Assembly: GCA_016938035.1 (NCBI GenBank)
Contig: JAFGVK010000043.1
Coordinates: forward strand, 1 to 64,000
Length of the DNA stretch: 64,000 nt
Direction of reading: 5' to 3'
From: Deltaproteobacteria bacterium
Lineage (GTDB): Bacteria > Myxococcota_A > UBA796 > GCA-2862545
Both the position numbers and the translations under genes were made by a program. This document shows, piece after piece, positions 25,990 through 34,333 of this stretch (position 1 is the first letter of the stretch; every line of letters begins with the position of its first letter). The notes beneath the pieces are model-generated. The model was given only the letters and a program-made list of their open reading frames with translations. It was not told where the DNA came from and made no database searches.

Positions 25990-26308
25990 CGTGTCCCCTC
26001 GCCGCCACGGCGCAGCATGCTGTTCGCGAGCGACCTCAGGGGGAGGCACGCCGACCATCCTCCTCTAACGACGCGCCACCAGCTCCACCACCGGGGGAGA
26101 GCGGCGGGTCCCCGGGGGGGGACGCTCATCGCTCGGCCGGGTCGTCCCTCGCGGCGAGCGCCACCGCGCCAATGGAACCGTCCCCTGAAGGGCAGCGGCG
26201 CGGGCTGGCGCCGGTGCGCCGAGCCCCACGGCAGGTGCCCGCGACCCGCCACCTAGCGCGCTCCTGTCTGGGTCGAGCGCCGCACCTGGACCGCGTGTGG
26301 AGAGCCTC
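25990..26308. other. non-coding stretch upstream of the CapA-fusion gene
   Basis: Nothing with gene-like support was seen here. Open frames are shadows in GC-rich sequence. It should contain the promoter of the minus-strand CapA-fusion gene and abuts a dispersed repeat block at 26309. Confidence 0.4.
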
Positions 26309-26530
26309 GCGGGCACCGATCCGCTGGCCTCTCGACGCGTGTCCTTGTTCCTACGCTCGTCGCGTACAGAAGTACGCTTCCTCCCTAGGGAACGGCGGCC
26401 ACACGCCGATATGCCTAGCGACTCGGCGCCCATTTACAGTTTGGAAGATGCGACGAGCAACTTCATCTGATGATTCCTGTGGAATGATGTAGCGCTTCCT
26501 GTGAGACTGTGCGGCTGATTGACCAGTGCC
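26309..26530 (-). repeat. dispersed repeat block, copy B (about 220 bp)
   Basis: Read on the minus strand, this block aligns over its full length with plus-strand 43095-43315 (for example shared GGCACTGGTC, TTCCACAGGAA, CATCAGATGAAGTTGCTCGTC, GGCGCC, ATATCGGCGTGTG, CGCGACGAGCG, GTCGAGAGGCCAGCGG). Its 5' half also matches 63721-63829. Local GC content is lower than in the neighbouring genes. One frame (QESSDEVARRIFQTVNGRR) is conserved between copies. It lies between the stop of the lipoprotein at 26556 and the CapA-fusion gene. Confidence 0.8.
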
Positions 26531-26555
26531 GCCTCGCGCCCCGCTGCCAGGCGAC

Positions 26556-27806
26556 CTACCACCTCGCGCTGCCACCCCTGGTGATCGTCTCCCAGCGGGG
26601 CTCCGCCGGATCGATCGCCTGCCGGGCCCACCCCACCCGCGCCCCGGCCCGGCTCGACAGCTCCCAGGTGCCCGAGGTGAAGAGGTCGGAAGCGTCGACG
26701 TCCTCGGGCAGCGCGGGCAGCTCCAGCCGGGTCTGGTGGGTGAACACCTCCCAGGCGAGCGCCTCCCCCTCATACAGGGCGAGGCGGTAGTCCTCCGCCC
26801 CCGCGGCGGCGTGCCAGGCCAGGGGGTCCCCAAGACTCCACGCGCCGATCGCCACGTCGGGGCCGTCCAGCAGGGCGACGCCTCCCTCTGCGGCCGCCAG
26901 GGGCAGATCGGCCAGGGCACGGTGCCCCGTCGCGTAGGTGCGGGAGAGGTCGAGGGAGACCCGCTCGGTCGCCGCGCGCACGCCGAGGTATGGGAGGCTG
27001 ATCACCAGCTCCTCGCCCACCACCTCCACCGCACGAGCGCGCCCCGAGAGGGTGAGGGTAGCGCCGGGCCGCTGGAAGTCCTGCAGGTGGACCGAGGCGG
27101 CGCGATCGCGGTGGTACGCGTCCACCGAGTCCAGCGGGGCGTCAGCCACCTCGGGCTGGTTGGTGCGGACGGTGAGGGTGCGCACCTCGGCGGCGGAGAG
27201 CTCCACCTGCTTGCGCGTGTCGCTGGGGAGCCACACCAGGCTCGCGCCCGCCTGCACCTCGCCGTGGGCCACAGACTCCTGCACCACCACCAGCCCTACC
27301 CGCGCCACGTCAGGCGCGACCTGCACCTCGAAGCTCAGGTCGAGGGGGTCGTTGCCCGGGGAATTGACGCAGTGCTCCCCCACGATCCCGGACCACCTGG
27401 CGCAGACCCTGGTGCCGGCCTCCTGCCCGTCCACCACCAGGTGCACCGGCAGCGTGAGGTGGGGCGCGTCCCATGGGGAGCGCCAGGCGAGGGGGAAGAC
27501 CAGCGACTGGGAGCGCGGCTCCTCCGCGAGCCCCGCGTAGCTCACCGCGGTGCGTCCCTCCGCAAACACCGTCACCATCGAGGGCTCCACCACCGAGAGC
27601 GCGAAGGCCCCGTCGGCGTCCGTCTCGCCGATCGCCGCCCCGCGCTGCCCCTGAAGCACCACGCGCGCACCGACCAGGGGCGCCCCGTCATCAGGCGACA
27701 CCGCCACCCCCCGCACCTCAACCGGCGCGGGTCCCTCCCCGGTGTCCGCCGTGTCGGCGGGTGTTTCCGGCGAATTGCAGGCCAAGAGCCAGATCAGGAA
27801 CCCCAT
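26556..27806 (-). CDS. lipoprotein with carboxypeptidase-regulatory-like domain (416 aa)
   Basis: Begins MGFLIWLLAC, a minimal lipoprotein signal with Cys10, followed by the Asp/Thr-rich linker NSPETPADTADTGEG. Residues about 30-90 are a beta-sandwich of the carboxypeptidase-regulatory type ('GVAVSPDDGAPLVGARVVLQG ... TDADGAFALSV'). The remaining 320 residues are unrecognised beta-rich sequence. GGGAGG lies upstream of the ATG. The last 10 or so residues fall close to the repeat block at 26530, so the 3' end may have been altered by insertion nearby. It is divergent from a small gene at 27926. Confidence 0.78.
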   Translation of the reverse strand: MGFLIWLLACNSPETPADTADTGEGPAPVEVRGVAVSPDDGAPLVGARVVLQGQRGAAIGETDADGAFALSVVEPSMVTVFAEGRTAVSYAGLAEEPRSQSLVFPLAWRSPWDAPHLTLPVHLVVDGQEAGTRVCARWSGIVGEHCVNSPGNDPLDLSFEVQVAPDVARVGLVVVQESVAHGEVQAGASLVWLPSDTRKQVELSAAEVRTLTVRTNQPEVADAPLDSVDAYHRDRAASVHLQDFQRPGATLTLSGRARAVEVVGEELVISLPYLGVRAATERVSLDLSRTYATGHRALADLPLAAAEGGVALLDGPDVAIGAWSLGDPLAWHAAAGAEDYRLALYEGEALAWEVFTHQTRLELPALPEDVDASDLFTSGTWELSSRAGARVGWARQAIDPAEPRWETITRGGSARW

Positions 27807-27925
27807 GTCAGCCTCCCTTCCCCCCGCTGTATCCCGAGGTCGCCCCAGCGGCCCTGCGCGGTCCCCTGGGATTCCCCCTGTACGGACGCGCCCCCTGTGC
27901 CGATGAGGGGGGGAGGAGGTTCCCC

Positions 27926-28144
27926 ATGGGCATCGACGGACTCTCTCCAGCGCTCCAGGCGGGCTTCCTCGGGCTCCAGCGCGCCAGCGCGCGCCTGGAC
28001 CAGGCCTCTGACGCGGTGGCAGCGGGCGCGGTGATGGACGGGCTGCTGATGAGCAAGGACGCCAGCGTCGCCCTGGAGGCCGGCGCCGCGATCACTCGCT
28101 CGGCGGAGGAGCAGCTCCAGACGCTGGTGGATCTGCTGACCTGA
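27926..28144 (+). CDS. small helical protein, rod-protein-like N-terminal pattern (72 aa)
   Basis: 72 residues starting MGIDGLSPALQAGFLGLQRA after a strong GGGAGGAGG. The pattern 'SPALQAGFLGLQRASARLDQASDAVAAG' resembles the N-terminal helix of flagellar rod/hook proteins, and the remainder 'LLMSKDASVALEAGAAITRSAEEQLQTLVDLL' is helical with no cysteine or signal. No flagellar gene is near, so the similarity may be only structural. The 3' end overlaps the convergent rhodanese-like gene by 53 bp. Confidence 0.6.
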   Translation: MGIDGLSPALQAGFLGLQRASARLDQASDAVAAGAVMDGLLMSKDASVALEAGAAITRSAEEQLQTLVDLLT

Positions 28145-28544
28145 TCGGGGCCTCCCACGGCAGCCCCTGCCCCTGCCAGGCCACCGCGCCGCCCTCGACG
28201 AGCTGAGCCCGATAGCCCGCCGCCGCGAGGAGCTGGGCCGCGACGGCCCCGTAGCGGTTGCGCTCAGACATCACCAGCAGCGGTAGGTCCTTGGACCACC
28301 CGGTCACCGGCGGCTGGTAGGGGTCCAGCCCGGAGAACGGGAGGCTCACCGCCCCGGGGACATGACCCGCCGCAAAATCCGCTGCGGGCCGCACGTCCAC
28401 CAGCAGCCCCGGTCGCCCCTGCGCCTCGGCGGGGGTGATCACCGTGGGAACCAGCGCCGTTGGCTCAGCGGGGGTGGACCGGGGCGGCGCGGGCGGCGCG
28501 CCGCCGCAGGCGAGGAGCAGGCTCAGGGCGATCACGGACACCAT
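28092..28544 (-). CDS. rhodanese-like lipoprotein lacking the catalytic Cys (150 aa)
   Basis: Lipoprotein signal VIALSLLLAC (Cys13), Pro-rich linker, then a single rhodanese domain ('LLVDVRPAADFAAGHVPGAVSLPF', C-terminal 'YRAQLVEGGAVAWQGQGLPWE'). The active-site loop, normally C-x-x-G-x-R-[ST], reads MSERNRYGA: Ser replaces Cys, so sulfur transfer is unlikely and a binding function is inferred. The ATG follows GGAGG and overlaps the end of the upstream UbiA-type gene by 13 bp, suggesting an operon with it. Confidence 0.8.
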   Translation of the reverse strand: MVSVIALSLLLACGGAPPAPPRSTPAEPTALVPTVITPAEAQGRPGLLVDVRPAADFAAGHVPGAVSLPFSGLDPYQPPVTGWSKDLPLLVMSERNRYGAVAAQLLAAAGYRAQLVEGGAVAWQGQGLPWEAPIRSADPPASGAAPPPSE

Positions 28545-29524
28545 CGGTCCTCCCAGGGGTCATGGGCCCGCTCCCAGGCGCGCATCGCGCGCGGGGGCCA
28601 GGCGGGCCGGTCGTCGGGTAGCCCGTCCGCGGTCGCGAGGCCCGCCACCGGGCCGCCTCCCTGACACTCCCAGGCGTACCAGGCCAGGTTGACCACCAGG
28701 GCGACCAGCGCCAGCGCCAGCAAGCGACGGACCGCGGCCAGCGCCTCAGCGGGGCTGGCGTCGGGCAGGCGCTGGCCCCACCGCCACAGCCCCCAGCTGT
28801 TCCACACCCCCAGCGGCAGGAGCACCAGCGAGACCCTCGGCAGCCACCCCAGCGCGGTCAGCCCCACCCCGCCCAGCACCCCTGCCCCCAGCAGCAGGTG
28901 CCCTACCGCGAGGGTGAGAGCGGGTCCGTGGGTGGCCACCAGCGTCCTGTACCCCCTGGCGCGATCCTCCTCCTGCTGGAACACCTGCGCGAGAAAATAC
29001 ACCCCCAGCACCCCCAGCGAGCCGAACAGCCAGGCCAGCAGGGTGCGCGGATCGGGCGAGACCCTGACCACCGCCCACCCCACCAGGGGGGACAGCAGCC
29101 CATAGCCCACCCAATTCACCAGCGGCCCCAGCACCTGGTGCCCCTTCCAGGGGCGCTCAGGGCGCGAATAGAGCACCGCCAGCGCCGCCGCGATCCCCGC
29201 GGCGACCCCCTCGACGCACCCCGCCCACGCGCCCAGGCCGACGGACAGGGCCAGCGCCACCAGCCCGGGGGTGCGGATCCACCGGGGGACCGGTACAGGC
29301 TCGCCGAACAGCACCGGCCCCTCATCTCGGTCGAGGCCAGCGTTGAGCCACAGGGTGCCCGCGTGGAGCGCCCCCCACGCGAGGAGCACGGCCACCAGCC
29401 CCTCACCCCCCCGAAAGGTGAGGGCCCTGTCCCAGTGGGCCCACCCGTACCCGGCAAGGACCAGCAACCAGAGGTAGGGCAACATCGCAGGGCGAGCCAG
29501 CACCCACAGCGGGTGGCGCGTCAC
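28532..29524 (-). CDS. UbiA-family prenyltransferase (330 aa)
   Basis: Polytopic membrane protein with about eight hydrophobic helices. Two Asp-rich motifs are in family position: NAGLDRDEG in the first half, and 'QVFQQEEDRARGYRTL' in the second as a degenerate DxxxD-type site. UbiA enzymes attach isoprenoid chains to aromatic acceptors or related substrates; the acceptor here is unknown. The C-terminus after the last helix is a soluble Trp/Pro-rich tail of about 45 residues. GTG start without a strong ribosome binding site, so the true start may differ. It is divergent from the histidine kinase gene at 29680. Confidence 0.77.
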   Translation of the reverse strand: MTRHPLWVLARPAMLPYLWLLVLAGYGWAHWDRALTFRGGEGLVAVLLAWGALHAGTLWLNAGLDRDEGPVLFGEPVPVPRWIRTPGLVALALSVGLGAWAGCVEGVAAGIAAALAVLYSRPERPWKGHQVLGPLVNWVGYGLLSPLVGWAVVRVSPDPRTLLAWLFGSLGVLGVYFLAQVFQQEEDRARGYRTLVATHGPALTLAVGHLLLGAGVLGGVGLTALGWLPRVSLVLLPLGVWNSWGLWRWGQRLPDASPAEALAAVRRLLALALVALVVNLAWYAWECQGGGPVAGLATADGLPDDRPAWPPRAMRAWERAHDPWEDRWCP

Positions 29525-29679
29525 CTGCGCCGCTCGGGCTGAGGGCTGCGCGGCGCGCCAGGGCGCCCGCTCCGATCAGAGCGCTGGTCGCTGCCTGTGC
29601 CCATCACCTCGCGCTCCCGCAATTGGCCTCCCGAACTCACACCGGTTGCTTTATCATGGCCCTCTATGCAGGAGGCCTC

Positions 29680-30741
29680 GTGCAGGCTATCGGTCGCGTC
29701 CTCTTCGCGGGGCTCTCGCCTCAGGAATCCGAGCTGGCCTACGCCGCCCTCGGTGATGACTTTCACACCCTCCTCACGGTACGGGACGGGGCTGAGCTGC
29801 TGGAGCTGTGCGAGGGAGATCCCCCGGACGTGGTGCTGGTGGGGGAGCACGGGGCGGACGACCCCGGCGCGCTCTGTCGCCAGGTCCGCGCCCGGACTCA
29901 GCTCCGCACCGCGATCATCGCGGTGGCCCGCAGCTTCAGCGACTACTCCGAGCTCCTGGAGGGCCCCCTCGACGACGTCATCTGCGATCCGGTCGACGGC
30001 GCCCAGCTCCTCGCGAGGGTCCGAGCGCGCCGACAGGGGCTCCACGCGGTGCAGGGCGGCGGCGCTGTGCTCCATCAGCGGAGCGTCGCGGTGCGGCACC
30101 TGGCCCACGACGTCCGCTCGCCGCTCAACGCCATCTTCCTCCTCGCCGAGATGCTGGCCCAGGAGGACATCAACCCCGACATCACCCAGGACGCGCGCGA
30201 CATCCTCGAGTCCGCCGACATGGCCTCGGGGCTGCTGGAGGGGCTCTCGGGCCTGATGCGCCTGGACTCTGAGGACGATCAGCTCTCTCGCCTCCGGCTG
30301 GATCTCTCGGCAGCGGTCCACAAGATCTGCGGCCGCCCCTTCCTGCGCAACCACACCCTGGTGGATCCTGGCGGCCAGGTGGTGCTGTTGGGCGACCAGC
30401 GCGCCATCAGCCAGGCGCTGGGGGACATCCTCATCAACGCCTTCTTCCTCTCCGAGCGCAAGGGCCGGCTCAGGGTGCGGGTCAGCGAGGAGGGGCCGTT
30501 CGCGGTGGTGCGGGTCGCCCACCCGGGGATCACCGCGGGTCAGGACGTGTTCCGCAAGCTGCTCGACAGCACCGGCACCGGCACGGTGGACCTGCGCCAG
30601 GCCCACATGAGCGTCTCGGCGGTGGGACTCTCCTACGCGGCCCACGTCGCCAGGATGCACGGCGGAGACCTCTCCTGGGTCGCCCTCCCCGAGGGCGGAC
30701 ACGCGGCGGTGCTCCGCTTGGTCCGCTCGCCTGCTCCCTGA
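29680..30741 (+). CDS. histidine kinase-like protein with N-terminal receiver-like domain (353 aa)
   Basis: The N-terminal 110 residues look like a receiver-type alpha/beta domain ('VLFAGLSPQESELAYAALGD ... PPDVVLVGEHGADDPGALCRQVRA'), but the acidic pocket is weak. Then comes a dimerisation/phosphoacceptor segment with His143 in LAHDVRSPLNA. The ATPase part keeps an N-box-like 'DILINAFFLSERKGRL', while the usual D-x-G-x-G and G-x-G-L-G-L boxes are poorly kept ('STGTGTVDLRQAHMSVSAVGLSYAA'), so catalytic competence is uncertain. GTG 29680 is chosen because GGAGG lies four bases upstream; earlier starts at 29623 or 29656 lack one. No cognate regulator gene is adjacent. Confidence 0.72.
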   Translation: MQAIGRVLFAGLSPQESELAYAALGDDFHTLLTVRDGAELLELCEGDPPDVVLVGEHGADDPGALCRQVRARTQLRTAIIAVARSFSDYSELLEGPLDDVICDPVDGAQLLARVRARRQGLHAVQGGGAVLHQRSVAVRHLAHDVRSPLNAIFLLAEMLAQEDINPDITQDARDILESADMASGLLEGLSGLMRLDSEDDQLSRLRLDLSAAVHKICGRPFLRNHTLVDPGGQVVLLGDQRAISQALGDILINAFFLSERKGRLRVRVSEEGPFAVVRVAHPGITAGQDVFRKLLDSTGTGTVDLRQAHMSVSAVGLSYAAHVARMHGGDLSWVALPEGGHAAVLRLVRSPAP

Positions 30742-30799
30742 TCGCTCGCCGCTCCAGGGGGGCTGGCGCCCAGGGCGCCTCCACCGGGCGCGCTGGCGC

Positions 30800-32947
30800 C
30801 TAGAGCGGCCCGGTCTCTCGGCGCGATCTGCTTGACGGCGTCGCGTTCCCAGCGCCCTCCTCATAGGGAAGAAGCGCGGGCAGGCGGACGGTGAAGGTGC
30901 TCCCCTTCCCCGGGACGGACTGGAGCTCCAGCCTGCCCTGGTGCGCCAGGACGATCCGCTGGCAGATCGCCAGCCCCAGCCCTGTACCCTGCGCCTTGGT
31001 GGTAAAGAAAGGGGTGTAGAGCTGATCGCGCACCTCGCGCGCGATGCCGGTGCCGGTGTCGGAGACCGACAGCTCCACCCAGCCGCGCTCCTCATGGCTC
31101 ACCCCCCTGCCCCCGATCCGCAACACCCCCCCAGCCGGCATGGCCTGGAGCGCGTTCTGCACCAGGTTGAGCAGCACCTGAGACAGGCGCCCCCCGTCAC
31201 CCCACACCTCCGGCAGGTCGGCGTCCACCTCCAAGGTCATCGCCACCTGTGGAGGGAGCCCCTGCGCCCGAATCAGCGCCGCCACCCTGTCGATCAGCGC
31301 GCCCAGCGCCACGCGCTGCTGGTGATGCCCCGAAGGGCGGGCGTAGTCCAGGAACTGGGTGACGACCCGGTTGAGGCGATCGGTCTCGTCCACCACCACC
31401 TGGAGCATCTCCGCGGCGTCCTCCGGCAGCTCCCCCCCCTGGAGAAACTGCGCGGCGCCCTTGATCCCCGCCAGGGGGTTGCGGATCTCGTGCGCCAGCC
31501 CCGCCGCCATGGCCCCCAGCGCGGCGAGTCGCTGCCCCTCCTCCCGCTTCTGCATCTCCGCGAGGTTTCGCAGCACCGCGGAGGCGAGGTTGGCGACCCC
31601 CGAGATGCGCTCCAGCTCCTCGGCGGAGAAGCCCTCGGACCACTCCTCGTCCCGCAGGTGCAGCCAGCCGAGCACGGTGGAGCCCGTCATGAAGGGCACG
31701 GTCAGCTCGGCGTCCATCGCCCGCATCAGCGCCACCAGCTCGCCCCGCTCGGGGTCCTCTGCCCTCCGGCGAGCGAGGGTCTCGCGCAGGTACCAGCGCT
31801 CCCCCCGCTGGAAGCCTTGCACGAAGGGGCTCGCGGCGACGGTCTCGAGGGTCCCCACCTCCTCCCCTCCCTCGCGCCCGGCGCAGGTGAAGGCGTCCTG
31901 AAGCGGATCCCACAGGTAGACCGAGGTGGAGTGGACCCGCCCAGAGGCGTGCAGGCGCCCCAGCAGGGCCCTCACCAGGGCGTCGGCGGTCATCAGGGTG
32001 GGCAGCTCATCGTGGAGCGCTCTGAGGCTCTCGGCCAGCAGCAGGCCGCGGCGGTTGATCAGGCGGTCGGTCCACCCTGTGACGTGGACGTTGATCAGGT
32101 CGTACAAGGCCAAGAAGGCCATAGATCCAAGAAAGATCTGGAAAGTGGAGTGGAGGGGGTAGTCGACGAAGGTACCGACCCACACCACCGTCACGCCGTT
32201 CATCACCACCAGGATCACCGCCAGCACCATCAGCGCGGCGATGCGAGAGAGCAGCTCGCGCAGGTCGATCAGGCGGTAGAGCACCATCGTCTTGTAGAGG
32301 AAATACAGGGCCAGCGCGATGACCAGCACCGAGAGCGGGGGCACGGTGCCCTGCAGCGCGACCCCTCGGGACGAGAGGCCGCTCGCCACCGGCTCCACCA
32401 GGGGGATGCTGAGCCTCCCGAGCTGCTCGGCGAGGGTTAGGAGCACGCCCGCCCCGAAGATGACGAGCAGATAGCGCACTCGCGCCTTGTCCACCGGGAG
32501 CCTGGTGGCCTCGTGGGCGTCCCATAGACGCCACAGCACCAGCGCGAAGGAGGCGTAGGCGAAGACCCCTCCCAGCAGGGTGGGAGGGGAGTTCTTGGGG
32601 GTGTCACTGAAGAAGACGAGGTGGATCGCCCCGGTCAGGAGCACCGCCACCACCGTGGCCCACCCCAGGCGCCCCACGCCCCGGTGCCAGCGCCGGCCGC
32701 CGGGAAAGAGCCGATCGAGGGTCCAGAGGGCGAAGGCGGGGATGGTCATGAAGGCCACGACGTAGAGGGGCCGCAGCACCTCCAGCCCGGGGATCAGCGA
32801 CAGGGCGAAGGAGGCGTAGGCCACCGCCACCGCCCACCCGAGGCCCAGAAAGGCCTGCCGCACCAGCTCCCCCGGCTCCGCGGCCCAGGCTCTGGTGGCG
32901 AGCACCGCGGCGAGCACCGCGACGATGAAATACAGGAGCGCTGTCAT
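30800..32947 (-). CDS. membrane-bound sensor histidine kinase (715 aa)
   Basis: About eight N-terminal membrane helices (residues 1-270, 7TM/MASE-like), then a GAF-type region (about 310-460). The catalytic core has His in GLAHEIRNPLAGIKG, N-box NLVQNALQAMP, SDTGTGI and GTGLGLAICQRIV, all NtrB-like. It should autophosphorylate and signal to a response regulator that is not in the window. The start at 32947 has GAGAGGA upstream and leads directly into the first helix. It is divergent from selA with 45 bp between the starts. Confidence 0.93.
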   Translation of the reverse strand: MTALLYFIVAVLAAVLATRAWAAEPGELVRQAFLGLGWAVAVAYASFALSLIPGLEVLRPLYVVAFMTIPAFALWTLDRLFPGGRRWHRGVGRLGWATVVAVLLTGAIHLVFFSDTPKNSPPTLLGGVFAYASFALVLWRLWDAHEATRLPVDKARVRYLLVIFGAGVLLTLAEQLGRLSIPLVEPVASGLSSRGVALQGTVPPLSVLVIALALYFLYKTMVLYRLIDLRELLSRIAALMVLAVILVVMNGVTVVWVGTFVDYPLHSTFQIFLGSMAFLALYDLINVHVTGWTDRLINRRGLLLAESLRALHDELPTLMTADALVRALLGRLHASGRVHSTSVYLWDPLQDAFTCAGREGGEEVGTLETVAASPFVQGFQRGERWYLRETLARRRAEDPERGELVALMRAMDAELTVPFMTGSTVLGWLHLRDEEWSEGFSAEELERISGVANLASAVLRNLAEMQKREEGQRLAALGAMAAGLAHEIRNPLAGIKGAAQFLQGGELPEDAAEMLQVVVDETDRLNRVVTQFLDYARPSGHHQQRVALGALIDRVAALIRAQGLPPQVAMTLEVDADLPEVWGDGGRLSQVLLNLVQNALQAMPAGGVLRIGGRGVSHEERGWVELSVSDTGTGIAREVRDQLYTPFFTTKAQGTGLGLAICQRIVLAHQGRLELQSVPGKGSTFTVRLPALLPYEEGAGNATPSSRSRRETGPL

Positions 32948-32992
32948 GTCGTCCTCTCCCGGCAACCTAGCCGATCCCAGCGAGTCCATCCC

Positions 32993-34327
32993 ATGTCCCT
33001 GAGCCCCGCCGCGCTCCCGTCAGTCGACGCCCTGCTGCGCGACCCCCTGCTCGCCGACCTCCCCAGAGAGGCGGTACTGCCCCTCGCGCGCGCCCACCTG
33101 GAGCGCGCCCGCGCCGCGCTGCTCGCGGGGGAGCTCGACGCGCTGCCGCCCTTGCCAGAGGCCATCGCCAGCGAGGCGCGCGCCCTGCTGGCCGGCGCCC
33201 TGCGGCCCGTACTGAACGCGACGGGGGTGGTGATCCACACCAACCTGGGGCGAGCCCCTTGGAGCGAGGGGGCGGTGGCCCACGCGGCTGCGGTGGCGAG
33301 GGGCTACACCAACCTGGAGCTGCTCCTCCCCTCCGGTGCGCGGGGAGGGAGGGGCGAGGGGGTGATCCGCGCCCTGCGCCACCTGACCGGGGCACAGGAC
33401 GCCCTGGTGGTCAACAACGGCGCCGCGGCGGTGCTGCTGACCCTCGCCGCCCTCGCCAGGGGGCGCGAGGTGCTGGTGTCCCGCGGGGAGCTGGTGGAGA
33501 TTGGAGGCTCCTTTCGGGTCCCTGCGGTGATCGCCTCTGGGGGCGCCGCCCTGCGCGAGGTGGGGGCCACCAACCGCACCCACCTCCGGGACTACGCCGA
33601 CGCCATCGGGCAGGACACCGCCCTGATCCTCAAGGTGCACAGGTCCAACTTCCGCATGAGCGGCTTCGTCTCCTCGCCGCCCAGGCGGGCGCTGGCGGCG
33701 CTGGCGCGGGAGCGGGGGCTGCCGATGGTCGAGGACCTGGGGAGCGGCAGCCTGCTCCGCCTGGGCGAGGAGCCCTCGGTCCGCGAGGTGCTCGAGGAGG
33801 GGGCGGACGCGGTGATCTTCTCGGGAGACAAGCTGCTCGGAGGGCCTCAGGCCGGGCTGATCGCGGGGTCAGAGGCGCTGGTCGCCCGGCTGCGGGCCCA
33901 CCCCATGTACCGGGCGCTGCGGGTGGACAAGGTGATCCTCGCGGCGCTGGAGGCCACCCTGGGGGAGTGGGCCGCGGGGGCGATCCCCCCCGCCCAAGCG
34001 ATGCTGCGCGAGGACCCCGCCGCGATCCTCGCCAGGGCCGAGCGCCTCGCGCACACCCTCAGGGCTGAGGGCGTCCCCTGTGCGGTGATCGCGACTGAGG
34101 GCGCCTCTGGCGGGGGGGCGCTGCCCGACCAGCCGCTCCCCAGCTGGGCGGTCACGCCCCTGCTGCCCAGGCTGGAGGCGCTCGCGCAGGCGCTGCGGAC
34201 CGGCGATCCGGCGGTGGTGCCCCGCCTGCACAGCGGGCGCCTGCTGCTGGACGCGCGCACCCTGTCTGAGGGAGACTGCACCGCGGTGGCGGGGCGATTG
34301 GCCGACCTCGCGCGACAGGGGTATTGA
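32993..34327 (+). CDS. selA: L-seryl-tRNA(Sec) selenium transferase (444 aa)
   Basis: SelA, a PLP enzyme that converts Ser-tRNA(Sec) to Sec-tRNA(Sec) with selenophosphate. Family segments: 'VLNATGVVIHTNLGRAP', 'GARGGRGEGV', 'VNNGAAAVLL', 'KVHRSNFRMSGF', 'VEDLGSGSL' and the PLP Lys in FSGDKLLGGPQAG. Length is standard. Neither selB, selD, tRNA(Sec) nor a selenoprotein was recognised in the window. Its stop is followed after 6 bp by the J-domain/HTH gene and then rluD, so the three plus-strand genes may be one unit. Confidence 0.96.
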   Translation: MSLSPAALPSVDALLRDPLLADLPREAVLPLARAHLERARAALLAGELDALPPLPEAIASEARALLAGALRPVLNATGVVIHTNLGRAPWSEGAVAHAAAVARGYTNLELLLPSGARGGRGEGVIRALRHLTGAQDALVVNNGAAAVLLTLAALARGREVLVSRGELVEIGGSFRVPAVIASGGAALREVGATNRTHLRDYADAIGQDTALILKVHRSNFRMSGFVSSPPRRALAALARERGLPMVEDLGSGSLLRLGEEPSVREVLEEGADAVIFSGDKLLGGPQAGLIAGSEALVARLRAHPMYRALRVDKVILAALEATLGEWAAGAIPPAQAMLREDPAAILARAERLAHTLRAEGVPCAVIATEGASGGGALPDQPLPSWAVTPLLPRLEALAQALRTGDPAVVPRLHSGRLLLDARTLSEGDCTAVAGRLADLARQGY

Positions 34328-34333
34328 CCACCT

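Noticed and set aside
25327-26256. 309-residue plus-strand open frame
   Set aside because: Antisense of the CapA-fusion gene; no motif or ribosome binding site.
26590-26612. sequence similar to the 23-bp terminal repeat
   Set aside because: GTGATCGTCTCCCAGCGGGG lies in the end of a lipoprotein gene and matches only weakly; kept out of the element list.
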